Source of the DNA: Minisyncoccota bacterium
GTDB taxonomy: Bacteria; Patescibacteriota; Minisyncoccia; Minisyncoccales; Minisyncoccaceae
Reading direction: 5' to 3'
Assembly: GCA_028704295.1 (NCBI GenBank)
Contig: JAQVLF010000005.1
Coordinates: 1-17,375 of the forward strand
Length of the DNA stretch: 17,375 nucleotides
A program made the position numbers and the translations under genes. Below are positions 7,041 to 13,999 of the stretch, in pieces; position 1 is the first letter of the stretch; every line of letters begins with the position of its first letter. A model generated the notes under the pieces. It made no database searches. It was not told the DNA's origin and saw only the letters and a program-made list of their open reading frames with translations.

Positions 7041-7068
7041 TTGCATAAAAATTACAACATGGTATAAT
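7041..7068 (+). promoter_or_regulatory. Promoter of the surface-protein gene, extended -10
   Basis: TGG-TATAAT (7060-7068) is a perfect extended -10. TTGCAT (7041-7046) is a weak -35 at 16-base spacing. Transcription should start near 7075, giving a leader of about 25 nt made almost only of A and T before the ATG at 7100. Confidence 0.7.
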
Positions 7069-7099
7069 ATTTTTAATATTAATTTAAAAATTAAAAAAT

Positions 7100-9751
7100 A
7101 TGCCAATCAAGAAAAACATTGTAGTTCTTTTACTTATAATCTTCGCAGTTATTTTTACTATTATTTTATATAATAAAGATCAATCTCAAGAAATTGATAA
7201 ATTTGCTAATACTGAATTTGGAAAGTGGGCTTCTGTTCTTGCCACGGGAGGATGTTCTTCTTCGAATCATAATATTACTGGTTGGGCGTATGCCGACCCG
7301 ATAGGAGCAATTAGTTTGAACTGTGGAAATACAGGAGAATCGAACGTTGATTATGGAGTTAATATTAATGAAAGTTTTTCACCAGGCATAACATGTTCTG
7401 GAACAATAGAATGCGATGTTACAGATCCTCCTGTTTATGCAGGTTCTCAAAATTATTATCATGTTAGAATAAAAGGAATTGGAAATGGAGGAGAGGGAAC
7501 AATTACTATTCCCGATGATGTTTACTCAGTTGATTTAACAGTTGTTGGGGGGGGTGCGGCAGGGGGTGCACAGTTTGGAGCTAGTTCTGGTGGTGCTGGT
7601 GGATATGTTGTAAATCGATTAGGTTATGTTGTAAATCCAGGAGATGTTATTAGTGTGACAGTTGGTGCGGGTGGTGTTTATAGTAGCAGTGACACAAATT
7701 CTAAAAAAGGTAAGGGTAGTGTTTTCGGATCTATACAAACGGGAGATACCGATGAAAGATCAATATATTCCAGTGGAGGTTCTGGTGGTGGTTACGGATA
7801 TACAGGGACATCATCAGTGAATGGAGGCCCTGGTGGATCAGACGGTTATCCTGCTCCGTCAGGAGGAAACGGGCAATATCCTTTAAAAACTACTAGTGAA
7901 ATAGATAAATTATTGTATTCTGGTGGTGGTGGAGGTGGAACGTCAGCTACAGGTAGGAGTGGTGGCGTTGGAGGAAATGATTATTCTGGTAAAGCTGGCG
8001 CTGGAGGTTGTCCACCAAGTACAGCATGCCAAACAGGTTATAATGGACAAAATGCCAAAATGCATACTGGTTCTGGTGGTGGAGGAGGAGCATTCAATAC
8101 TAGTACGAAAACATGGGGGGTTCCTGGAAAAGGTGGATCAGGGGTTATAATTGTAAGATATTTAAAACCTAAAGCAAAGGAATTGTCGGGGTATGCATGG
8201 AGTCCAGCAATTGGACCAATTAGTTTTAATGCTTCTCAAATTTGTGCAGGAGGGAATTGTTTCAATTGTCCTGCCGGAGAACCTTGTGCAGACGGTAATG
8301 CCTTTCCAGATAATGCAAGTATTGATAGTGATCATGTTGCAACAGTAGAATGGGTTAAAGATGGGGTAGCTCAAATAACAGGATGGGCAAGAGCGTTAGG
8401 GGCTTGTGATTTTGATCCAAACTTAGGATATTGTACAACAAATGGTGCAGGGAGCAATTCTGGCGGATGGGATGGATGGATAAAATTTGACAAAACAGAC
8501 ATTTTAAGCACTGATGATAGATTTGAATACTATATTTCTTGTTATCCTTATGATGAAAAAATATACGATGATTCTAAATGTAAAGAATATGATGGGGATG
8601 AAGCATTGTGTAATAATATTTCTGTGTCTGTAAATTCTTCTCCCAAAGTTCAAATGTGTGAATATTCTAACGAACTTTGTAAGCCTAAAGATGGATCTTG
8701 TCACGTATATAGTTATGCGAACGTAACTTTTGGTCAGACTGCTAGTGCTAGTTTTTGTGATTATATAGAACCAAAAAGAAGTTGCGGAGGAGGAGAAATA
8801 TATAATACTGTAATAGAAAATGTCGAAGGAATTTATTATATTAGAGGAAATGCCTGGGGAGGAGATCTTTTAGACACAAGAACTCCGCCATCAGCAATTT
8901 TAGGAGAAATAGTGTTTTTAAATGCGGAAACAACTTACGATCCTAATAATGCATGCCCTAGTCAAGATCCGATCGCAAACTTTAGTTTAGCCTGCAGACA
9001 TAAGTCAAACATAAAAAACGGCATCCCAGAAGCTGTGAGCGTAGCTAATGGCGGAACATGCTATTTTGACAGATTAACTAATAGTGGTGAGTCAAAAGAT
9101 GTAGGTTTAGTGAATACATCTGTTGATCCTGATGACAAGGATTGCAATCTTTTACCAAACACAAATATTAAGACAAGCACTTGGACTAGCGGAAGTTGGT
9201 TAAACAATTCTGTATCTAAAAAGGAAGGGTCAATGTTTTACCCTACAAGCAGCTCTAGCTATAAACTGAATACTCCCTATGACGAGTCTATAAAATTGGA
9301 AGTAGAAGATTACCAAGGGCAAAAAGGTGAAGTTACCTATTCTTTTTTGATGGTGAGGGCTACAGAAGCAGACTTTTCTTGCTGTGTAGGAAATGATTGT
9401 ACTGAGCCATCAGATTTTAAAGAATGCAGTCCGATTGGTTTGGGAGGAGTAACTGTAGCAGAAGGAGAAAAACTATATCTAATGGATAAAGCAGGTGTTG
9501 TTGGCGGACATTATACAAAACCATCTGCTGGAGCATCTATGAGTGGAGGAGATTGGATTTGGACTTATTCAGGAGGAAGCGTCGAAAAATCAGGGGATAC
9601 AGTACATGTTACTATTTTTCAAGATGCAACTATCAAGTTAAAAGTTGGGGATTCAGAAGGTGTTTATGACGAAACTCAGGAAAAAGCACTAAGTTCAATA
9701 TTTAGCAAAATTATAAAGAATCCAGACTTTAAAGAAATTCCATTTGATTAA
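7100..9751 (+). CDS. Large membrane-anchored glycine- and cysteine-rich surface protein with GWA-type repeats
   Basis: An 883-residue protein exported and probably held by an N-terminal membrane helix (about 6-24, after MPIKKN). Layout: a first GWA-type repeat (59-74); a glycine-rich domain (about 125-355) opening GEGTITIPDDVYSVDLTVVG and closing GGSGVIIVRYLK, which resembles glycine-rich domains of phage tail-fibre and bacterial adhesin proteins; a second repeat (362-377); a cysteine-dense part (381-570) with a third, expanded repeat (426-463); a fourth (581-608); then two Ig/PKD-like beta modules (about 690-755 and 785-855). The many cysteines suggest disulfides outside the cell. No sortase signal or C-terminal anchor is seen. 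It has its own promoter and terminator. Adhesion or host contact is an inference; there is no catalytic motif. Confidence 0.8.
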   Translation: MPIKKNIVVLLLIIFAVIFTIILYNKDQSQEIDKFANTEFGKWASVLATGGCSSSNHNITGWAYADPIGAISLNCGNTGESNVDYGVNINESFSPGITCSGTIECDVTDPPVYAGSQNYYHVRIKGIGNGGEGTITIPDDVYSVDLTVVGGGAAGGAQFGASSGGAGGYVVNRLGYVVNPGDVISVTVGAGGVYSSSDTNSKKGKGSVFGSIQTGDTDERSIYSSGGSGGGYGYTGTSSVNGGPGGSDGYPAPSGGNGQYPLKTTSEIDKLLYSGGGGGGTSATGRSGGVGGNDYSGKAGAGGCPPSTACQTGYNGQNAKMHTGSGGGGGAFNTSTKTWGVPGKGGSGVIIVRYLKPKAKELSGYAWSPAIGPISFNASQICAGGNCFNCPAGEPCADGNAFPDNASIDSDHVATVEWVKDGVAQITGWARALGACDFDPNLGYCTTNGAGSNSGGWDGWIKFDKTDILSTDDRFEYYISCYPYDEKIYDDSKCKEYDGDEALCNNISVSVNSSPKVQMCEYSNELCKPKDGSCHVYSYANVTFGQTASASFCDYIEPKRSCGGGEIYNTVIENVEGIYYIRGNAWGGDLLDTRTPPSAILGEIVFLNAETTYDPNNACPSQDPIANFSLACRHKSNIKNGIPEAVSVANGGTCYFDRLTNSGESKDVGLVNTSVDPDDKDCNLLPNTNIKTSTWTSGSWLNNSVSKKEGSMFYPTSSSSYKLNTPYDESIKLEVEDYQGQKGEVTYSFLMVRATEADFSCCVGNDCTEPSDFKECSPIGLGGVTVAEGEKLYLMDKAGVVGGHYTKPSAGASMSGGDWIWTYSGGSVEKSGDTVHVTIFQDATIKLKVGDSEGVYDETQEKALSSIFSKIIKNPDFKEIPFD
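7274..8923 (+). repeat. Four degenerate GWA-type protein repeats
   Basis: Copies: ITGWAYADPIGAISLN (7274-7321), LSGYAWSPAIGPISFN (8183-8230), ITGWAR...GWDGWIKF with a long insert (8375-8488), IRGNAWGGDL...ILGEIVFLN with an insert (8840-8923). Shared pattern: [ILV]-x-G-x-A, then a variable loop, then G-x-[IV]-x-[FL]. Confidence 0.6.
7547..7554 (+). repeat. G8 homopolymer inside the surface-protein gene
   Basis: Eight G's in a row, followed seven bases later by five more, encode Gly codons at the start of the glycine-rich domain (residues 150-152). A slip of one base would shift the frame of more than 700 codons. Confidence 0.85.
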
Positions 9752-9763
9752 AGTATAGATTTT

Positions 9764-9794
9764 AAGAGGGCTTTAAAAGCCCTCTTTTATTTTC
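9764..9794 (+). terminator. Strong intrinsic terminator after the surface-protein gene
   Basis: A 10-bp stem (AAGAGGGCTT-taa-AAGCCCTCTT, 9764-9786) is followed by a T-rich tract. This is the clearest terminator in the window, and it isolates the surface-protein unit from the next gene. Confidence 0.9.
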
Positions 9795-9846
9795 TTTAAA
9801 ATAATGTTAAAAAGAAATTAAGATAAGTTAATTAAAATATATACAA

Positions 9847-10791
9847 ATGAAGGTAAAAGAAATTTTTGATCTAGCAATTAAGATGGGAATGGAGACAGAT
9901 TTCAGGGGCAAAGAAGGAGTAGAAAAGTATCTTAAAAAAAGAAAGGAAAAATACGAGAGCTTGAGCGAAGACAAAAAGGAATTCTTTGATAAGGATGCGC
10001 TTGTAAATCCATATATGGATTCAAGTATTTACAATATTGCAGAAGATAAAGAAATTAAGAAAGTTCTAGCAGGAATTGATATAGAAGGAGAAGAGCTTTT
10101 GCTTGCTGACAAATTAGGCGGCATAGATTTAGTTATTGAACACCACCCAGAAGGAAAGAGTCTTGCATGGTTATCTGATGTAATGAATCTTCAAATAGAC
10201 GTTTTAAACTATTACGGTGTTCCTATCAATCAAGCAGAGAGCGTAACAAAAGAAAGAATTTCAGAGGTTGCAAGATCAATTAATGGAGCAAATCATAATA
10301 GGCCAGTTGATATGGCTAGGCTTTTGAAGCTTAACTTTATGAACGCTCACACCCCATGCGATAATTTAGCGGCCTATTTTTTAAAAAGAGAAATTGAAAA
10401 AAATCGTCCAGAATATATAGAAGATATTATAAAGATTTTTGAGAATATTTCTGAATATAGAGAATCAATGAAATTAGGAGTTGGTCCTAAAGTTCTTGTT
10501 GGCGGAGAGGGAAATAGATGCGGAAAAATTGCGCTAACAGAATTAACTGGAGGAACAGAAGGCTCTGAAAAAATATATGAAAAATTGGCTCAAGCTGGGG
10601 TGGGTACTATTATTGGAATGCATATGTCAGAGAAAAATAAAAAAGAGGCCGAGGCTAACAACATTAATGTTATTATTGCAGGACACATCTCCTCGGATTC
10701 CTTAGGAATGAACCTATTTTTAGATGAATTAGAAAAGAAAGGAATTGAAATTATTCCTTGCGGAGGATTAATCAGGGTTAAAAGATTTTAA
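9847..10791 (+). CDS. NIF3 (DUF34)-family metal-binding protein, archaeal-like form
   Basis: NIF3 proteins bind two metal ions in a toroidal hexamer; their reaction is not settled. The 314-residue protein has the ligand set in order: H99-H100 in LVIEHHPEG, H168 and D172 in NAHTPCDN, and H280 with D284 in AGHISSDSLGMN near the C-terminus. That spacing fits the family, although the last acid is Asp where YbgI-type proteins have Glu. The N-terminal 70 residues are a charged helical extension, and the overall layout resembles archaeal 'NGG1p-interacting factor 3' proteins more than E. coli YbgI (247 aa). The gene runs into elp3 tail-to-tail, overlapping by 14 nt. No Shine-Dalgarno site or clear promoter is seen. 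Confidence 0.72.
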   Translation: MKVKEIFDLAIKMGMETDFRGKEGVEKYLKKRKEKYESLSEDKKEFFDKDALVNPYMDSSIYNIAEDKEIKKVLAGIDIEGEELLLADKLGGIDLVIEHHPEGKSLAWLSDVMNLQIDVLNYYGVPINQAESVTKERISEVARSINGANHNRPVDMARLLKLNFMNAHTPCDNLAAYFLKREIEKNRPEYIEDIIKIFENISEYRESMKLGVGPKVLVGGEGNRCGKIALTELTGGTEGSEKIYEKLAQAGVGTIIGMHMSEKNKKEAEANNINVIIAGHISSDSLGMNLFLDELEKKGIEIIPCGGLIRVKRF

Positions 10792-12355
10792 CCATGTAGT
10801 AGTCCTCTAGGTTATATCCTAGCTTTCTATAATAATCTCTAACGCCTACTCCTGAGATAACCGAAAGTTTCTTAGCGCTAAATTCATTTTTAGCAATTTT
10901 TTCTGCTTCAGCAATTAATGCTTTTCCCAAGCCTCTATGCTGAACCGATCCTTTTTCTTGTATTTTTTTAGCTTCTCCATAAGTATGCACTTCCCTTATA
11001 ATAGTAGTTTTATTAGGATTAATTCGAAGCCTCAACATTGAATAGAGGCTTCTATTATTATCTTCAAAGCTTAAAAAGATTTCTTTTCCATTTTGAGCGG
11101 CATAGTCTTCTCTCATTAATCTAAGTTCTTTTTCTTGAGCTAAATTTTTAATTTCTCTACATCTAATGCACTTACATTTCCATCCTTCTTTTTTAATTTC
11201 CCTATCAATGATTTGTCTTAAATTCGAAGCTTTAGCCCCGCCTTCAACAATTAATGGGGCAGGAATATCTCTAATGATTCGTTCTATTCTTACGTAACAT
11301 GGAATTTGTTTTTTTATATCTTTTATTAAATCAATTAATTCTCTTTCAGTATATGGCTTATAGTTTCCTTTTTTATAATCACTATACAATTTAGAATTTT
11401 TAACAAGAGCCAAAGGATATATCTTTAAATAGTCTGGTTTGAAGTTTTCATTTGAGAAAAGCTCTTTAAACATCTCTAAATCTCTTTTTTTATTGCTTAA
11501 AGGCAAATTAAGCATTATTTGGTATGAGACTTTGAAACCTGCATTTTTTAAGATTTTGGTCGCTTTGATAGTTGTTTCAACATCATGACCTCTTTTTGTT
11601 TTTTGAAGCACATCTTCATAAATAGATTGAACCCCGATTTCAATTTTTGTTGCACCGAGTTTTCTCATTTCATGAACTTCTTTTCTTGTGACATAATCAG
11701 GTCTTGTTTCAAAAGAAAATCCAACGATTCTATATTTTGTTGTTTCATTTAATCTTTGTGCTATTTCTAATTCTTTCCAAAGACTTTTTATTGTTTTATT
11801 TGAGAAGCTTTCTCTTACATATTCTTTTCCATTTGCAGCATCGAAACATCTTTTAGCAAACCATATTCTATACTTTTTGTTATAATATGACCAAGTACCT
11901 CCAATTACTCTTAAATCTATTTTCTCTGCGTTGTGTCCAGTACTTTCTAAGACGTCGATTCTTCTTCTAACTTGAAAATATGGATTATATCTTAATCTTT
12001 TTGCACGCTCAACTGCTGGCTCTCCTGACATATAGCTTTTAGGAATATCTTTTTCATTTGGGCAGAAAGTACATTTTCCAGGGCATTTATATGGCTTTGT
12101 TAGAACAGAAACATTAACAACGCCAGAGAGCGATCTAATAGGCCTAATCTTTAAAATATTTTCTATAATTTGATTTTCTTTTATGCTTTTATTTTTAACT
12201 AAATTATGATAAACTTTAAGCAAATTGATATTGTTTGGGCAAGCTGTTTGATATTTTTTACATATTTTCCTTTTTGCGCATGCCAAATCCTCGGAAGTTA
12301 AATCCTTTTTTAAAGTTAATTCTTTAATAATTTCTTCGTTTATATTTTTATGCAT
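10778..12355 (-). CDS. elp3: Elp3, tRNA uridine(34) acetyltransferase (radical SAM plus GNAT)
   Basis: Starts the 5-carboxymethyl (cm5) modification of wobble uridine in tRNA, using S-adenosylmethionine and acetyl-CoA. Numbered from the ATG at 12355 it has 525 residues: an N-terminal tRNA-binding part (1-85); a radical SAM domain with cluster cysteines C91, C95 and C98 (CPGKCTFCP), the Elp3 strand VIGGTWS (150-156) and FETRPDY; a zinc-type trio C394, C396 and C399; and a C-terminal GNAT domain with the acetyl-CoA loop QHRGLGKALI (472-481) and YYRKLGY (508-514). A TTG at 12361 is also in frame, but ATG is preferred. Bacteria rarely carry Elp3; it is standard in archaea and eukaryotes. It is divergent from, and abuts, the Trm9-like gene. 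No SD site is visible. Confidence 0.93.
   Translation of the reverse strand: MHKNINEEIIKELTLKKDLTSEDLACAKRKICKKYQTACPNNINLLKVYHNLVKNKSIKENQIIENILKIRPIRSLSGVVNVSVLTKPYKCPGKCTFCPNEKDIPKSYMSGEPAVERAKRLRYNPYFQVRRRIDVLESTGHNAEKIDLRVIGGTWSYYNKKYRIWFAKRCFDAANGKEYVRESFSNKTIKSLWKELEIAQRLNETTKYRIVGFSFETRPDYVTRKEVHEMRKLGATKIEIGVQSIYEDVLQKTKRGHDVETTIKATKILKNAGFKVSYQIMLNLPLSNKKRDLEMFKELFSNENFKPDYLKIYPLALVKNSKLYSDYKKGNYKPYTERELIDLIKDIKKQIPCYVRIERIIRDIPAPLIVEGGAKASNLRQIIDREIKKEGWKCKCIRCREIKNLAQEKELRLMREDYAAQNGKEIFLSFEDNNRSLYSMLRLRINPNKTTIIREVHTYGEAKKIQEKGSVQHRGLGKALIAEAEKIAKNEFSAKKLSVISGVGVRDYYRKLGYNLEDYYMVKIF
12350..12355. other. Palindrome ATGCAT holding both divergent start codons
   Basis: Read rightward it is ATG-CAT (Met-His) of the methyltransferase; read leftward it is ATG-CAT (Met-His) of elp3. 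No base separates the two start codons, so each leader and promoter must lie inside the other gene. Confidence 0.75.
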
Positions 12356-12991
12356 AATCAAGATAAAATTTTAATTAAGACTCAAAATGATTATAATATG
12401 ATAGCTGAAAGATTTTCAAGTGCAAGAAAAATTGCTTGGCCTGAATTTGATTTTCTATTTGATGATGTGAAAGGCAATGAAAAAGTTTTAGACCTAGGAT
12501 GCGGAAATGGCAGATTTTATGAAAAGCTTTCAAATACGAATTATGTTGGATTAGACAATTCTTCTCGATTAATTAAGATTGCAAAAGAGAAATATCCTCA
12601 AGTAAATTTCATTATAGGTTCTGCTCTAGATATTCCTTTTAAAAATGAAAATTTCGATAAGATTTATGCTATTGCACTTTTGCATCACATTCCACAAGAA
12701 TATCATAGCAAATTTTTAGAAGAAGTAAAAAGGGTTTTGAAAAGAGAAGGAATTTTGTACTTAACGGTTTGGAATCTAAGCGAAAGAAAAAAGAAAGAAG
12801 ATGTAAAATTTATTAGCGAGAAAGAAATTTTAATAAATTGGCATGGTATAAAAAATCATTATTTTTACATTTTTGGCTTAAAAGATTTAGAAAGACTGTT
12901 TAAGGATTTTGAAATAATTGATAAAGGTGAAATTAAAATTAAAAAGTTTTCGAATTATTATATAATTTTAAAAAAGAATGAAAAAAAGTAA
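12350..12991 (+). CDS. Trm9/ALKBH8-like SAM-dependent tRNA methyltransferase
   Basis: A class I methyltransferase: motif I VLDLGCGNGRF (46-56), acidic D69 in GLDNSS, motif IV region DKIYAIALLHHI (103-114). What points beyond a generic enzyme is YNMIAERFSSARKIAWPEF (15-33), which mirrors the YN.IA..FS.TR...WP signature of yeast Trm9 and human ALKBH8, and NHYFYIFGLKDLERLF (169-184), which mirrors their C-terminal 'RYYH.Y..GEL' segment. Trm9 methylates cm5U34 to mcm5U34, the step after Elp3. In eukaryotes it needs Trm112; none is encoded here. It has 213 residues and heads a rightward operon, overlapping the next gene by 14 nt. A different methyl acceptor cannot be excluded. Confidence 0.75.
   Translation: MHNQDKILIKTQNDYNMIAERFSSARKIAWPEFDFLFDDVKGNEKVLDLGCGNGRFYEKLSNTNYVGLDNSSRLIKIAKEKYPQVNFIIGSALDIPFKNENFDKIYAIALLHHIPQEYHSKFLEEVKRVLKREGILYLTVWNLSERKKKEDVKFISEKEILINWHGIKNHYFYIFGLKDLERLFKDFEIIDKGEIKIKKFSNYYIILKKNEKK
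12390..12419 (-). promoter_or_regulatory. Candidate elp3 promoter inside the methyltransferase gene
   Basis: On the minus strand TTGAAA (12419-12414), an 18-base spacer, then a perfect TATAAT (12395-12390). The predicted start is near 12383, giving a leader of about 28 nt before the ATG at 12355. Found by eye, from consensus only. Confidence 0.55.
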
Positions 12992-13571
12992 GTTTGGTTT
13001 TAAATATGACGTTGCTGTTTCTGGATCTGCGCATTTGGATCAGTGCATAGAGGGAGTAGATAAAAAAGCTTATGAAGTTGGAAAAGAGCTCGCAAAAAAT
13101 AAGTGTGTTGTAATTTCGGGAGCTACAACAGGAGTTCCCTATGTTGCATCCCTAGGTTCTAGAGATCATGGAGGATTAAATATTGGGTTTTCTCCAGCTC
13201 CTTCAAAAAATTCTCATATTAATAGATACAGGCTTCCTTTTGAGCCGTATGATGTTATTGTTTATACGGGTGCAAATTATGCCGGAAGAGATGTCCTTAT
13301 GACAAAATCTTCTGAAGCAGTTATAATTATTGCTGGAGGAGCAGGAACAATGCACGAATTTTTAACAGCCTTTGAGACAGGAAAGATAATCGGAGTTTTA
13401 GAAGAAACAGGAGGAATCGCAGCAAATATTAAAGAATTTTTAAACAAAGTTCAAAGAAAGTCAAAAGCTCCGATTCTTTATGACAACGACCCCAAAAATT
13501 TAGTAAAAAGAGTTATTAAAGAAGTTGAAAAGAGTAACGGTATTATTAGCAATAAAAATAGCTTATGTTAA
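12978..13571 (+). CDS. LOG/SLOG-family Rossmann-fold protein
   Basis: A 197-residue protein with the nucleotide-binding fold of the LOG ('lysine decarboxylase-like', TIGR00725-type) group. Signs: the N-terminal strand and loop VAVSGSAHLD (12-21), VVISGATTGVPYVASLG (44-60), and the key GGAGTMHEF (120-128), equivalent to the family's PGGxGTxxE, with E127 in the catalytic position. LOG enzymes split nucleoside 5'-monophosphates into base and ribose 5-phosphate, but other SLOG proteins bind nucleotide ligands without that chemistry, so the reaction here is open. It overlaps both neighbours (14 nt and 7 nt), so it should be co-translated with the methyltransferase and the MgtC-family gene. Confidence 0.8.
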   Translation: MKKSKFGFKYDVAVSGSAHLDQCIEGVDKKAYEVGKELAKNKCVVISGATTGVPYVASLGSRDHGGLNIGFSPAPSKNSHINRYRLPFEPYDVIVYTGANYAGRDVLMTKSSEAVIIIAGGAGTMHEFLTAFETGKIIGVLEETGGIAANIKEFLNKVQRKSKAPILYDNDPKNLVKRVIKEVEKSNGIISNKNSLC

Positions 13572-13999
13572 ATACGATAATTATTTTGGAATTAATATAC
13601 GCAACTCTTTTAGGGGCTTTAATAGGGCTTGAAAGAGAGATTAAGAGGAAAGATGCAGGCTTTCAAACATATGCTCTTGTTTGTCTTGGGTCATATCTTT
13701 TTACAATAATTTTTTACGCGCTCTATAATTCTTTTAGTTATGAGCTTCAAATATCATTTGATCCAGGGAGAATAATTCAGTCCATAGCAATCGGGGTTGG
13801 ATTCTTGGGAGCAGGAGCAATATTTAAAAATAGTGAAGGAATAAAAGGATTAACAACCGCAGCTGGGCTTTGGGTAGCTTCTGCTATTGGAATCGCTGTT
13901 GCAGTTCACGAATATTTTATTGCCTTAATTGTTGCATTCTTGGTTGTTATTGTGTTTGTTCTTTTAGGAACGTTTGAAAGAGATATAATAAAAAAATAA
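13565..13999 (+). CDS. MgtC/SapB-family membrane protein
   Basis: A 144-residue protein with about four membrane helices. It carries the family blocks in order: LLGALIGLEREIKRKDAG (15-32), TYALVCLGSYLF (35-46), DPGRIIQSIAIGVGFLGAGA (67-85) and GLTTAAGLWVASAIGIAV (95-112). It corresponds to the membrane domain alone, without the C-terminal ACT-like domain of Salmonella MgtC. Family members are tied to Mg2+ limitation and, in some pathogens, to modulation of the F-type ATPase; an ATP synthase operon lies about 7 kb away, but no direct link is shown. It starts with ATGTTAA overlapping the LOG gene and ends directly against the next ATG. Confidence 0.9.
   Translation: MLNTIIILELIYATLLGALIGLEREIKRKDAGFQTYALVCLGSYLFTIIFYALYNSFSYELQISFDPGRIIQSIAIGVGFLGAGAIFKNSEGIKGLTTAAGLWVASAIGIAVAVHEYFIALIVAFLVVIVFVLLGTFERDIIKK

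Noticed and set aside
7923..8150. 75-codon open frame within the surface-protein gene
   Set aside because: It is a frame-shifted reading of glycine codons (giving Val/Glu-rich low-complexity protein), with no start signal. The in-frame gene runs through it.
12356..12361. TTG start for elp3 two codons upstream
   Set aside because: It adds only two residues and has no ribosome site; the ATG is the simpler choice, though it cannot be excluded from sequence alone.
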